From positions 1,612,001 to 1,676,000 of the forward strand of contig CAWCTH010000003.1 in the NCBI GenBank assembly GCA_963798445.1: a stretch of 64,000 nucleotides of DNA. Reading direction: 5' to 3'. The stretch's first letter is position 1. Each line of letters starts with the position of its first letter. This document shows positions 15,130 through 23,849 of this stretch, piece by piece. A program made the position numbers and the translations under genes. Under the pieces are notes generated by a model. The model was not told where the DNA came from, made no database searches, and worked only from the letters and a program-made list of their open reading frames with translations. This DNA is from DASXAI01 sp963798445 (GTDB lineage: Bacteria; Actinomycetota; Acidimicrobiia; Acidimicrobiales; Ilumatobacteraceae).

Positions 15130-16128
15130 TCACTCCGGCGCCAGCAGCGGGTCGAGGAAGCTCGGCCGGAGGCGGGCCAGGTAGGCGTCGGCGGGCTCGG
15201 ATTCGGCCGAGCGAGCGTCGGATCGTTCGCCGGGCAGCGTGGGCGGGGCATCGCCCCGGCGGGGCTTGCGCCGCCACGGGAACCGGCGCCCGTGGGCCTC
15301 GGCTTCGCCCGAGGTGTCGTCGGGGTCGGGCTCGGGCAGCGGCAGAAAGAGCTGGCAGTTCGGGCACCAATAGGTGACGCGGGCCTGCTCGCCGTGCTTC
15401 AGCACCTCGATGGGCGTGCTGCAGCGCAGGCACGGCTTGCCGAAGCGGCCGTAGACGGCCAGCCCCTCCGGGCTGCCGGTGCTGGTGACCCGGGTGGGTG
15501 TGTCGAGATTGGCCCGCAACAGGCCGGCGGCCATCTCGATGAGCCGGGTCCGCTGGCCGACGTCGAGCGAACCGACCGGCGTGAACGGGTCCAGCTCGCA
15601 CGCCCACAAGACCTCGGACTTGTACACGTTGCCGACCCCGCAGGCCACCCGCTGGTCGAGCAGGGCTTCGGCGGTGGTGAGCTCACGGTCGCAGTAGCGG
15701 GCCATGCGAGCCACGCACTCGGCGATGTCGGCGTCGGCCTTGCAGAGATCAGGGCCGAGGCCGCCCTCGACCGGATGGCGGGAGAAGGCGCCGGCCCGGT
15801 AGGTCTCCACCACCGGCGCCGAGAAGCACACCGCCTGCCAGCCGGGGACCTCGATCACCACCCGCATCTGCCGGGAGCTCTTGCGCCAGTGCTCGCCGGG
15901 CCGGTACAGGTGCCAGGAGCCCGACATGCGCATGTGGGTGTGCAGGACGCAACCGTCGTCCCAGCCGATCTCCAGGTGCTTGCCCCGACTCTCGACGCGC
16001 TCGATCACGGACCCCGGCGACGGCACGATGCCGTCGAGGCGCGGGGCTTGGAACGCTGTCGTGGCCTTGCCGATCAGCGCCGAGCGCAGCGCCGCGGCAG
16101 TGCGGTGGATCGTGTCGCCCTCCGGCAC
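15130..16128 (-). CDS. nei: Fpg/Nei family DNA glycosylase (endonuclease VIII-like)
   Basis: Bifunctional base-excision repair enzyme that removes oxidised bases and nicks the strand. The N-terminal MPEGDT gives the catalytic Pro2-Glu3, as in Nei rather than Fpg (PELPE). The C-terminal zinc finger is CLRC...CPNC (about 240-265). At 332 residues it is longer than usual because of a charged Pro/Arg-rich tail of about 65 residues. It follows lhr by 45 bases on the same strand; an lhr-nei neighbourhood is known in mycobacteria, which supports a repair role. Confidence 0.9.
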   Translation of the reverse strand: MPEGDTIHRTAAALRSALIGKATTAFQAPRLDGIVPSPGSVIERVESRGKHLEIGWDDGCVLHTHMRMSGSWHLYRPGEHWRKSSRQMRVVIEVPGWQAVCFSAPVVETYRAGAFSRHPVEGGLGPDLCKADADIAECVARMARYCDRELTTAEALLDQRVACGVGNVYKSEVLWACELDPFTPVGSLDVGQRTRLIEMAAGLLRANLDTPTRVTSTGSPEGLAVYGRFGKPCLRCSTPIEVLKHGEQARVTYWCPNCQLFLPLPEPDPDDTSGEAEAHGRRFPWRRKPRRGDAPPTLPGERSDARSAESEPADAYLARLRPSFLDPLLAPE

Positions 16129-16173
16129 GGGCCTGAGGTTAGGACGATGACGCGGGCACCCGGTGGCATGGCG

Positions 16174-19100
16174 TCAGTTCCGCAGCACCAATCCGCGGTA
16201 GCCGTCGACAAAACCCCCAGCTCGTAGCACCGCCGCCAGCGGAGACTCCCCCGCTGGCGCGCCGTCGATCTTGCGCACCTCCAGGCTGCGAAGGCGCCCG
16301 TCCTTGACGAGGTGCACGATGGCCTCCACCCAGGAAGGAGCGCCGTCGCCGCTGGCTGGGTCGCCCTCGCCGGCGATGCCGCCCGTGCCGCCACCGGCGA
16401 ACGTGACCAGATGATGGCCGCGCCGGTCGAGCCACGCCGCCAGGCGGCCCTGCACCAGCACCACGAATCCCCCGGCGACCCGGGCTGGGCGTCCCCCGCC
16501 CACCGGTTCGGGCCACGCCAGCGCCGCCCCGTACGGCTGGGCCGGATCGATGGCGGCCAGCACCAGCGCCTCGGCCTCGTCGTCGGGCTCGCGGGCCGAG
16601 CGCAACCGGTCCACGGCGCCCGGCAGGGCGAACTGTGCCGCCCCCAGCCCGGCCACGAAGTAGCCGCGGCGAACCTGGCCGCGTTCCTCCAGCACCTTGA
16701 GCACGCCGTACACCCCGGCGAAGCCACCCTCGATCCCCTCGGCCAGCACGGCCTCACGAGCCAAGACGCCGTGGCGCTCCAGGAGCTGCAGGACGGTGGC
16801 GTGCGCCGCCTCGGTCACCGTGGGCGTCGGCTGCAGCAGCGGCGCCACCAGTGACCAGCGTCCGGCGCCGGAGGGCGGCCCGAGCCGGCTGAGCCGTCCG
16901 GGGCGGGGACGAGCCGTCGCCGGCCGGGCGGAGCCACCGGCCCGCTTGGCGGCACCGCCGGCGACGTAGGACCGCACGGGGGCGAGGGAGTCGTTGGTGA
17001 CCTCGCCCGCCCACACCAGGTCCCACAACGCCGCCAGGAGCTCGCCGTCGGAGGCGCCGGGCGCGCCGGCGCGCAGGTCCGCCCAGAAGCACGCGCCCCG
17101 CAGCGCCAGGTGCTGGCGCAGGGCGTCGTGGACGGCACCGGTCGGGGGGTCGTCGTTGGACGGCCGCGACGCCAGCATGGCCACCTGGTCACGGAAGTAC
17201 AGCCGGACCCGGCCATCGCGCGAGCCGAGGGGACCGGCGCCGATCCAGACCAGCTCGCCCGAGGTGCACAGCCCATCGAGGTCGGCCGGGCGATACCCGC
17301 TCACCCGTTGGGCCAGGACCTCGTTGTCGAGGACCGACGCCGGCACGGCCGCACCCTGCAGCACGGTGAGCGCTTCGACCAGCGCGTCGAGGCCGCGCCG
17401 GGCCGACCCCACGCCCTGCCACGTCGGCAGGAAGCGGGCCAGGGCGTCGGGCTCGACCGGCTCGACCTCTTTGCGCAGCGCCGCGATCGACCGGCGGCGC
17501 AACTGGCGCAGCACCTCGTTGTCACACCACTCACGCTCGATGCCGTCGGGCCGGAACTCGCCCCGCACCACCCGGCCCTCGGTGTCGAGCGCTTGCAGTG
17601 CACCCGTGGCCCGCTCCGCTGGGATGCCGAACCGGCGGGCGACGGCCACGGCGAGGAACGGCCCGTGGGTGCGGGCGTAGCGAGCGACGAGGGACTCCAG
17701 CGGGTGCTCGACCGGCTCCGTGAACGCACGCGGCAACCCGAGGGGCAACGCCGCGCCGAGCGCGTCGCGGTACCGGGCGGCGTCCTCGGCGGCGACGTAG
17801 CGCTCCTCGCCCGCCACCCGCACGGCGAAGGCTCGCCGTTCGGACACGAGCTGGGCGATCCAGTCGGCGGCGACACCGGGCGTGCCGTCGGCGCGGACGT
17901 CCAGTTCGGGTAGCGAGAGGTCGCCGAGCCGGCGCAGCAGATCGTGCTGCTCGTCAGCCGAGCGGGCCCGCCGGTGATCGACCAGGCACTGGAGCTCCAG
18001 CTCGAGGTCGGCGAGGACTTCGGGGTCGATGAGCTCGCGCAGCTCCTCGGCGCCCAACAGCTCACGCAGCAGATCACGGTCGAGCGCCAGCGCCGCCGCC
18101 CGGCGCTCGGCCAGTGGGGCGTCGCCCTCGTACATGTAGGCGGCGATCCAGTTGAACAGCAGGCTCTGCGCGAACGGCGATGCCTTCTGCGTGTCGACGC
18201 TGACGAGACGGATCTTGCGACTGCGCAAGTCGGTCAGCACCGTGCGCAACGCGGGTACGTCGAACACGTCCTGCAGGCACTCCCGGCTGGCTTCCAACAG
18301 GATGGGAAAGGTGGGGTACTTGGCCGCCACCGCCAGCAGGTCGGCCGCCCGCTGGCGTTGCTGCCACAGGGGGGTGCGAGAGTCGGGCCGGCGGCGCGGG
18401 AGCAGCAACGCCCGGGCCGCACACTCCCGGAACCGCGACGAGAACAGCGGCGTGGACGGCAGCATCGACAGCACCAGCTCGTCGATCTCGGCCGGGTCGA
18501 GCATGAGCTCGTCGGTCGGGATGTCGTCGGCCGCTTCGGGCAGCCGGATCACGATGCCGTCGTCGCTCCACATGGTCTCGACGGCCATGTCGTAGCGGTC
18601 CGTCAGGCGGCGCTCGATGGCCATGGCCCACGGCGCGTGCACCGGTGTGCCGAACGGCGACAGCAGGCACACCCGCCAATCGCCGATCTCGTCACGGAAG
18701 CGCTCCACCACGACGGTGCGGTCGTCTGGCACCACACCGGCCGCCTCGACCTGGTCGAGGATGTACTGCACCACATTGTCGGCGGCGAGCTGGTCGAGAC
18801 CGTCTTGCGTGCGCAGTCGCTCGACGGCGACCGCCGGCTCCATCTGGCGGACCTCACGCACGAAAGCGCCGAGGGCCCGACCGAGTTCGAGCGGGCGGCC
18901 CGGGCGGTCGCCGTGCCAGAACGGCATCTTCCCCGGCTGGCCCGGTGCCGGCGTGACCACCACCCGCTCGAAGGTGATGTCCTCGATGCGCCACGTGGAC
19001 GCGCCGAGGAGGAAGGTCTCGCCCGGCCGGGACTCGTAGACCATCTCTTCGTCCAGCTCGCCGACGCGGGTGCCGTCGGGCAGGAAGACGCCGAACAGAC

Positions 19101-20676
19101 CACGATCGGGGATGGTGCCGCCGCTGGTCACCGCCAGCCGCTTGGCGCCGTCTCGGGCCCGCACCCGGTCGGCCACGCGATCCCACACGATGCGCGGCCG
19201 CAGCTCGCTGAACTCCTCGGACGGATAGCGGCCGGCCAGCAGGTCCAGCACCGCGGCGAACACGTCGTCGGTGATGTCGGCGAAACCGGCAGCGCGCCGC
19301 ACCAGCGCGGCCAGCTCTGGCACCGACCACTCCTCCACGGCGGTTGCCGCCACGATCTGCTGGGCCAGCACGTCGAGTGGGTTGCGCAGGTAGCGCGTCT
19401 CCTCGATGAGCCCCTCACGCATTCGCCGCACGACGACGGTGGCTTCCAGCAGGTCGCCGCGGTGCTTGGGGAAGATGGTGCCCTTCGACGGCTCACCGAC
19501 GGAGTGACCGGCGCGGCCGATGCGCTGGAGGCCGCGGCTGACGGCGCCCGGCGACTCGACCTGGATCACGAGGTCGACCGCGCCCATGTCGATGCCCAGC
19601 TCCAGGCTGCTGGTGGCCACGAGGCCTCGCAGCTCGCCCCGCTTGAGCTGGTCTTCGATGACCACGCGCTGCTCGCGCGCCAGTGAGCCGTGGTGGGCGC
19701 GCACCAGGTCACCCCCGTCGTCGGGCAGCAGCCCCTGGGCCTCGGCCTGCTCGTTGAGGCGCGCCGCCAGGCGCTCGGCCAGGCGCCGGGCGTTGCAGAA
19801 GATGATGGTGGAGCGGTGCTCCATCACCAGCTGCAGGATGCGCGGGTAGATGCTGGGCCAGATGCTCTTGCGGGCCGGGCCGGCGGCCGCCGGCCCGCTG
19901 CTCGGCTCTTGCACGACCTGACCGAGGTCGCCCATGTCCTCGACGGGCACCACGACCTCGATCTGGAGCGGCTTGCGGATGCCGGCGTCGACGATGGTGA
20001 CCGGACGAGGTCGCCCGGGGGCCTCGAGACCGCCGAGGAAGCGGGCCACTTCCTCCAAAGGTCGCTGCGTGGCCGACAGCCCGATGCGCTGCGGCGGCCG
20101 CTCGCACAGCGCGTCGAGGCGCTCGAGACTGAGGCCGAGGTGGGCACCCCGCTTGGTGGGAGCGAGGGCGTGGATCTCGTCGATGATGACGGCCTGCACC
20201 CCTCGCAACGTCTCCCGCGCGTTCGACGTGAGCATGAGGTAGAGGCTCTCGGGCGTGGTGATGAGCAGGTCAGGCGGATGGCGAAGGAGGGCCTGGCGTT
20301 CCCGTGAGGCGGTGTCGCCGGTACGCAGGCCGACCGTGGGCTCGGTGTAGGGCAGGGCGAGGCGCTCGGCCGCCAGCCTGATGCCGGCCAGCGGTGAGCG
20401 GAGGTTCTTCTCGACGTCGAAGGCCAGCGCCCGCAGCGGCGACAGGTAGAGGAGCCGGGTGCGGCGCTCCGTGTCGTCGGGCACCGGCATGGACACGAGC
20501 TGGTCGATGCCCCACAGGAACGCGGCGAGGGTCTTGCCCGAGCCGGTGGGCGCGCAGATGAGGGTGTGCTGGCCGGCGGCGATGGCGGGCCAGCCCTGGG
20601 CCTGGGCCGCGGTGGGCTCCGGGAAGGCCGCCGCGAACCACTCGCGCACCGCCGGCGAGAACCGGTCCAGATCCAT
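16174..20676 (-). CDS. lhr: Lhr-type ATP-dependent DNA helicase (1500 aa)
   Basis: Large superfamily 2 helicase of DNA repair. Walker A APTGSGKT (42-49) and DEIH box (about 160) open the two-RecA core; motif VI-like QRIGRAGHSVG follows near 395. The Lhr-specific winged helix and long C-terminal region fill the remaining 900 residues, giving the full family length. Lhr translocates on single-stranded DNA and unwinds RNA:DNA hybrids. The neighbouring nei gene fits repair of damaged bases. No frame interruption was seen. Confidence 0.95.
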   Translation of the reverse strand: MDLDRFSPAVREWFAAAFPEPTAAQAQGWPAIAAGQHTLICAPTGSGKTLAAFLWGIDQLVSMPVPDDTERRTRLLYLSPLRALAFDVEKNLRSPLAGIRLAAERLALPYTEPTVGLRTGDTASRERQALLRHPPDLLITTPESLYLMLTSNARETLRGVQAVIIDEIHALAPTKRGAHLGLSLERLDALCERPPQRIGLSATQRPLEEVARFLGGLEAPGRPRPVTIVDAGIRKPLQIEVVVPVEDMGDLGQVVQEPSSGPAAAGPARKSIWPSIYPRILQLVMEHRSTIIFCNARRLAERLAARLNEQAEAQGLLPDDGGDLVRAHHGSLAREQRVVIEDQLKRGELRGLVATSSLELGIDMGAVDLVIQVESPGAVSRGLQRIGRAGHSVGEPSKGTIFPKHRGDLLEATVVVRRMREGLIEETRYLRNPLDVLAQQIVAATAVEEWSVPELAALVRRAAGFADITDDVFAAVLDLLAGRYPSEEFSELRPRIVWDRVADRVRARDGAKRLAVTSGGTIPDRGLFGVFLPDGTRVGELDEEMVYESRPGETFLLGASTWRIEDITFERVVVTPAPGQPGKMPFWHGDRPGRPLELGRALGAFVREVRQMEPAVAVERLRTQDGLDQLAADNVVQYILDQVEAAGVVPDDRTVVVERFRDEIGDWRVCLLSPFGTPVHAPWAMAIERRLTDRYDMAVETMWSDDGIVIRLPEAADDIPTDELMLDPAEIDELVLSMLPSTPLFSSRFRECAARALLLPRRRPDSRTPLWQQRQRAADLLAVAAKYPTFPILLEASRECLQDVFDVPALRTVLTDLRSRKIRLVSVDTQKASPFAQSLLFNWIAAYMYEGDAPLAERRAAALALDRDLLRELLGAEELRELIDPEVLADLELELQCLVDHRRARSADEQHDLLRRLGDLSLPELDVRADGTPGVAADWIAQLVSERRAFAVRVAGEERYVAAEDAARYRDALGAALPLGLPRAFTEPVEHPLESLVARYARTHGPFLAVAVARRFGIPAERATGALQALDTEGRVVRGEFRPDGIEREWCDNEVLRQLRRRSIAALRKEVEPVEPDALARFLPTWQGVGSARRGLDALVEALTVLQGAAVPASVLDNEVLAQRVSGYRPADLDGLCTSGELVWIGAGPLGSRDGRVRLYFRDQVAMLASRPSNDDPPTGAVHDALRQHLALRGACFWADLRAGAPGASDGELLAALWDLVWAGEVTNDSLAPVRSYVAGGAAKRAGGSARPATARPRPGRLSRLGPPSGAGRWSLVAPLLQPTPTVTEAAHATVLQLLERHGVLAREAVLAEGIEGGFAGVYGVLKVLEERGQVRRGYFVAGLGAAQFALPGAVDRLRSAREPDDEAEALVLAAIDPAQPYGAALAWPEPVGGGRPARVAGGFVVLVQGRLAAWLDRRGHHLVTFAGGGTGGIAGEGDPASGDGAPSWVEAIVHLVKDGRLRSLEVRKIDGAPAGESPLAAVLRAGGFVDGYRGLVLRN

Positions 20677-20805
20677 GGGCAGCAGCCTACGAACGAGGTG
20701 TCACAGAGTTGTCGGGGCGGCCGTTCACCGCCGACGGCGCCGCTTCGGACCGGCCCGGCGAGACCGCCGCGCGGCGTGACGAGTGGCACGAACAAAATGG
20801 TTGCG

Positions 20806-20861
20806 TTTCGAAATGCTGCCGCCGTACGGTCGTTGAAACGAAACGTAGTCGTTTCTAAAAC
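20806..20861 (+). promoter_or_regulatory. putative TetR-type operator and promoter before the efflux gene
   Basis: TTGAAA (20833-20838), a 17-base spacer and TAAAAC (20856-20861) form a plausible promoter. Between the boxes GAAACG-TAGT-CGTTTC (20840-20855) is a perfect inverted repeat with 6-bp arms, and another GAAACG precedes it at 20835. A further palindrome TTTCGAAA lies at 20806-20813. The region is AT-rich for this genome. A TetR-family gene follows the efflux gene, so it is the likely ligand-responsive repressor. Confidence 0.6.
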
Positions 20862-20904
20862 CACGATCACGCCGAGCGAGACAGTGAAGGGAAGCCCTGA
20901 CCGA

Positions 20905-22476
20905 ATGGACGCAGCCACGATCTACCGCCGCCGATGGGGGACGCTCGCCGTACTGTGCGTCAGCCTCCTCGTCATCGGCCTCGACACGACCATCTTGAAC
21001 GTGGCGCTGCCCACCCTGGTCGAGGACCTGCACGCCACTGCCAGCCAGCAGCAGTGGATCGTGGACGCCTACGTGTTGGTGTTCGCCAGCCTGCTGCTCA
21101 CGGGGGGCGCCGTCGGCGACAAGTTCGGCCGCCGCGGCGCCCTGACCGCCGGCCTGGCGCTGTTCGGCGTGGGCTCGGTGGCGGCCGCGTTCAGCGGTTC
21201 CGCCGGCGCCCTCATCGGGGCCCGCGGTTTCATGGGCATCGGCGGGGCGCTGATCATGCCCGCCACGCTGTCCATCCTCACCAACGTCTTCACCGATCCT
21301 GGCGAGCGGGCCAAGGCCATCGGCATCTGGGCCGGCGTGTCGGGCTTGGGCGTGGCCATCGGCCCGGTGACCGGCGGGTGGTTGCTGGAGCACTTCTGGT
21401 GGGGTTCGGTCTTCCTCATCAACGTCCCGGTGGTCATCGGCGGCCTGGTCCTCGGCCGGTTCCTCGTCCCCACGAGTCGTGACCCCGAGTCCCCCCGCCT
21501 CGATCTGGCCGGCACGGTCATGTCGGCGGTCGGGCTGTTCGCCGTGCTCTACGGGATCATCGAAGGCCCGGCCAAGGGCTGGTCCGACAGCACCGTCATC
21601 GGCGCCTTCGCCATCGGCATCGTGGTACTGGTGTCGTTCGTGATCTGGGAGCTGCGCAGCACCCACCCCATCCTCGACGTCCGGTTCTTCGCCAATCCGC
21701 GCTTCTCCGGCGCTTCGGTGGCCATCACCCTGGTGTTCTTCTCCCTCTTCGGGTCCATCTTCTTCCTGACCCAGTACCTCCAGTTCGTGATGGGCTACGC
21801 CACGTTGCAAGCCGGCCTCGCCATCGCGCCCGTGGCGCTGGCGCTGATGGTCGCCGCCCCGATCGCACCCATGCTCGCCAAGCGCTTCGGGACGAAGGCG
21901 ATCGTGGCCGCAGGCCTGCTCGTCGTCGCTTCGGCGCTGGTCATGTTGTCGACGGCCACCGTGACGTCGGGCTACGGCATCGTCCTGGCGGTCATCGTCA
22001 CCATGGGCATCGGGATGGGTCTGGCCATGGCGCCGGCCACCGAGTCCATCATGGGCTCGCTGCCGAAGGCCAAGGCCGGCGTCGGCTCGGCGGTGAACGA
22101 CACCACCCGTGAGGTCGGCGGCGCCCTGGGCGTAGCCATCCTCGGCAGCCTGCTGGCCGCCGGCTACCACTCCTCCATGGACGCCTCGGCGGCCGTGCGG
22201 GCCCTGCCCGCGGCGGACGCGGCGGCGGCCCACGACTCCCTTGGTGGCGCCATGCACGTCGCCGGTCAACTCGGTGCCGCCGGTCAGCCGCTGCTGGCCG
22301 ACGCCACTCGGGCCTTCGTCGATGCCATGAGCAGCACCGTGCTCATCGGTGCCGCCGTCGCCGCCGTCGGCGCGCTGGTGGCGCTGATCTGGCTGCCGTC
22401 GCGAGCGCCGGAGGTGGTCGAGGACCTCGATGTCGAGCCCATTTTCAACGACGAGCTCACGCTGGTGACCGACTGA
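20905..22476 (+). CDS. MFS efflux transporter, DHA2 (EmrB/QacA) family
   Basis: A 523-residue 14-helix drug:proton antiporter. It shows LDTTILNVALPTL in helix 1, the motif A loop GDKFGRRG between helices 2 and 3, and the motif C-like GVAIGPVTGGWL in helix 5, followed by the extra central helices of the DHA2 group. Start ATG 20905; GTG at 20884 in the same frame is an alternative with a weaker context. An operator-like palindrome lies upstream and a TetR gene follows after one base, which together suggest substrate-induced drug or metabolite export. Confidence 0.93.
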   Translation: MDAATIYRRRWGTLAVLCVSLLVIGLDTTILNVALPTLVEDLHATASQQQWIVDAYVLVFASLLLTGGAVGDKFGRRGALTAGLALFGVGSVAAAFSGSAGALIGARGFMGIGGALIMPATLSILTNVFTDPGERAKAIGIWAGVSGLGVAIGPVTGGWLLEHFWWGSVFLINVPVVIGGLVLGRFLVPTSRDPESPRLDLAGTVMSAVGLFAVLYGIIEGPAKGWSDSTVIGAFAIGIVVLVSFVIWELRSTHPILDVRFFANPRFSGASVAITLVFFSLFGSIFFLTQYLQFVMGYATLQAGLAIAPVALALMVAAPIAPMLAKRFGTKAIVAAGLLVVASALVMLSTATVTSGYGIVLAVIVTMGIGMGLAMAPATESIMGSLPKAKAGVGSAVNDTTREVGGALGVAILGSLLAAGYHSSMDASAAVRALPAADAAAAHDSLGGAMHVAGQLGAAGQPLLADATRAFVDAMSSTVLIGAAVAAVGALVALIWLPSRAPEVVEDLDVEPIFNDELTLVTD

Positions 22477-22477
22477 A

Positions 22478-23161
22478 GTGCCAGACACCACCCCGACGAG
22501 GCAGCATGGGGATGTGGCCGACCTCGTCGCCTCTTTGACAGCACCGTCCGGGCGAGGTCGACCGCGCAGCACTGCGGCCGACCTCGCCATCGTGCATGCC
22601 ACCATCGACATCCTCCTGAAGGACGGCTACGACGGCCTCACCATGGCCGGCGTGGCCCAGCGGGCCGGCGTCTCCACGGCGACCCTGTACCGTCGCTACG
22701 AGAGCAAGATCGACTTGGTGGTGGGTTGCATCACCACCTTGAAGGAAGAGTCGCACCAGACGATCGACACCGGTTCGCTGGCCGGCGACATCCGTGCCCT
22801 CGTGCTCGACGGCTGCGTCGCCTTCTCCAGCGAAGGGGTGGGCCTCATGAAGGCCCTCATCGGCGAGGTGCAGCGCAACCCCGAGTTGGGCGAAGCGGTG
22901 CGGGAACGGATCGTCGCCCAACGAACCGATCCCGGCCATCACCTCATCGAGCGGGCCGTCGAGCGGGGCGAGATCCCCCCGCCGGCCGACGCCGAACTGG
23001 CCCTCCAGATGATCATGGGCCCGTTCGTGTTCCGCACTCTCGTGTCGGGGGAGCCCATCGACGACGAGTTCGCCGACCACTTGTGCACCATGGCGCTCCG
23101 TTTGCTCGGCGCCGAGGAGGACCTGGGCGAGACGGACTCCGCTTCCGGTGCACCCCGGTAG
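22478..23161 (+). CDS. TetR/AcrR family transcriptional regulator
   Basis: A 227-residue regulator. The helix-turn-helix (about 35-80) reads MAGVAQRAGVSTATLYRRYESK, typical of TetR. The rest is the variable helical ligand-binding and dimer domain. It begins with GTG one base after the efflux pump stop and so is co-transcribed; it likely represses its own operon at the GAAACG/CGTTTC palindrome upstream of the pump. The N-terminus carries about 28 residues ahead of the conserved GRGRPR region. Confidence 0.92.
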   Translation: MPDTTPTRQHGDVADLVASLTAPSGRGRPRSTAADLAIVHATIDILLKDGYDGLTMAGVAQRAGVSTATLYRRYESKIDLVVGCITTLKEESHQTIDTGSLAGDIRALVLDGCVAFSSEGVGLMKALIGEVQRNPELGEAVRERIVAQRTDPGHHLIERAVERGEIPPPADAELALQMIMGPFVFRTLVSGEPIDDEFADHLCTMALRLLGAEEDLGETDSASGAPR

Positions 23162-23171
23162 CATCAGCTTC

Positions 23172-23828
23172 GTGCCCGGCGAGTATCACCCTGCCTTCGA
23201 GGAGTACTGCGAAGCCATCTACGAGCTCCACGAGGACGATGTGGATGTCATCCAGGCACGCATCGCGGACCGGTTGGTGATCTCCCGTCCCGCGGTGTCG
23301 GAGATGATCAAGCGGATGGAGGGCGAAGGCCTCGTCTCCACCGCCAAGAACAAGATCCAACTCAGCGCCAAGGGCCGCCAGCTCGCGGAGCGCATCGTGC
23401 GCCGCCACCGCCTGGCCGAGCGCTTCCTCACCGACATCCTGGGGCTCTCGTGGGCCGAGGCCCACAAGGAAGCGGGCAAGTGGGAGCACGTCATGTCGGA
23501 CAAGGTGGAGGCGGCGATGGATCGCATCCTGTCGTCGCCTACGACCTGCCCGCACGGCAACCCGATCCCGGGCTCCGACTACGTGGCCCCCGACGCCAGG
23601 CGCCTGGTCGATATGGGCGTGGGCGCCCCGTTCACCGTGAGCCGCATCCCGGAGGAGCTGGAGTTCGAGCCGGGTCTGCTCGAGTTCCTGGAGAGGTCGT
23701 CCATCCAGCCCGGCCACAGCGGCACCGTGACGGCGTCGTCGCCTGACGGCACCATCACGGTCGAGATCGACGGGCGTCACGTGGGCGTAGGCGCCTTCGC
23801 CAGCGCCCGCATCCTCGTCACCGCCTGA
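23172..23828 (+). CDS. DtxR/MntR family metal-dependent regulator with altered primary site
   Basis: A 218-residue metalloregulator with winged helix (about 1-70), dimer domain containing CPHGNPIP (126-133) and C-terminal FeoA/SH3-like domain (about 150-218). From the GTG at 23172 residue numbers coincide with DtxR: the ancillary ligands His79, Glu83 and His98 are present, as are Glu105 and His106, but Met10 is Glu and Cys102 is Gly. The metal (Fe, Mn) and effect of these changes are unknown. The start follows the TetR stop by 10 bases; a longer GTG start at 23148 overlaps TetR and is less likely. It may bind the TTAGG repeats seen before efeO. Confidence 0.88.
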   Translation: MPGEYHPAFEEYCEAIYELHEDDVDVIQARIADRLVISRPAVSEMIKRMEGEGLVSTAKNKIQLSAKGRQLAERIVRRHRLAERFLTDILGLSWAEAHKEAGKWEHVMSDKVEAAMDRILSSPTTCPHGNPIPGSDYVAPDARRLVDMGVGAPFTVSRIPEELEFEPGLLEFLERSSIQPGHSGTVTASSPDGTITVEIDGRHVGVGAFASARILVTA

Positions 23829-23849
23829 TCCCCGTCTGATCCGCTTCCC

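Noticed and set aside
23148..23171. Longer N-terminus for the DtxR-family gene from GTG 23148
   Set aside because: It overlaps the TetR end, adds non-homologous residues and breaks the exact residue correspondence with DtxR.
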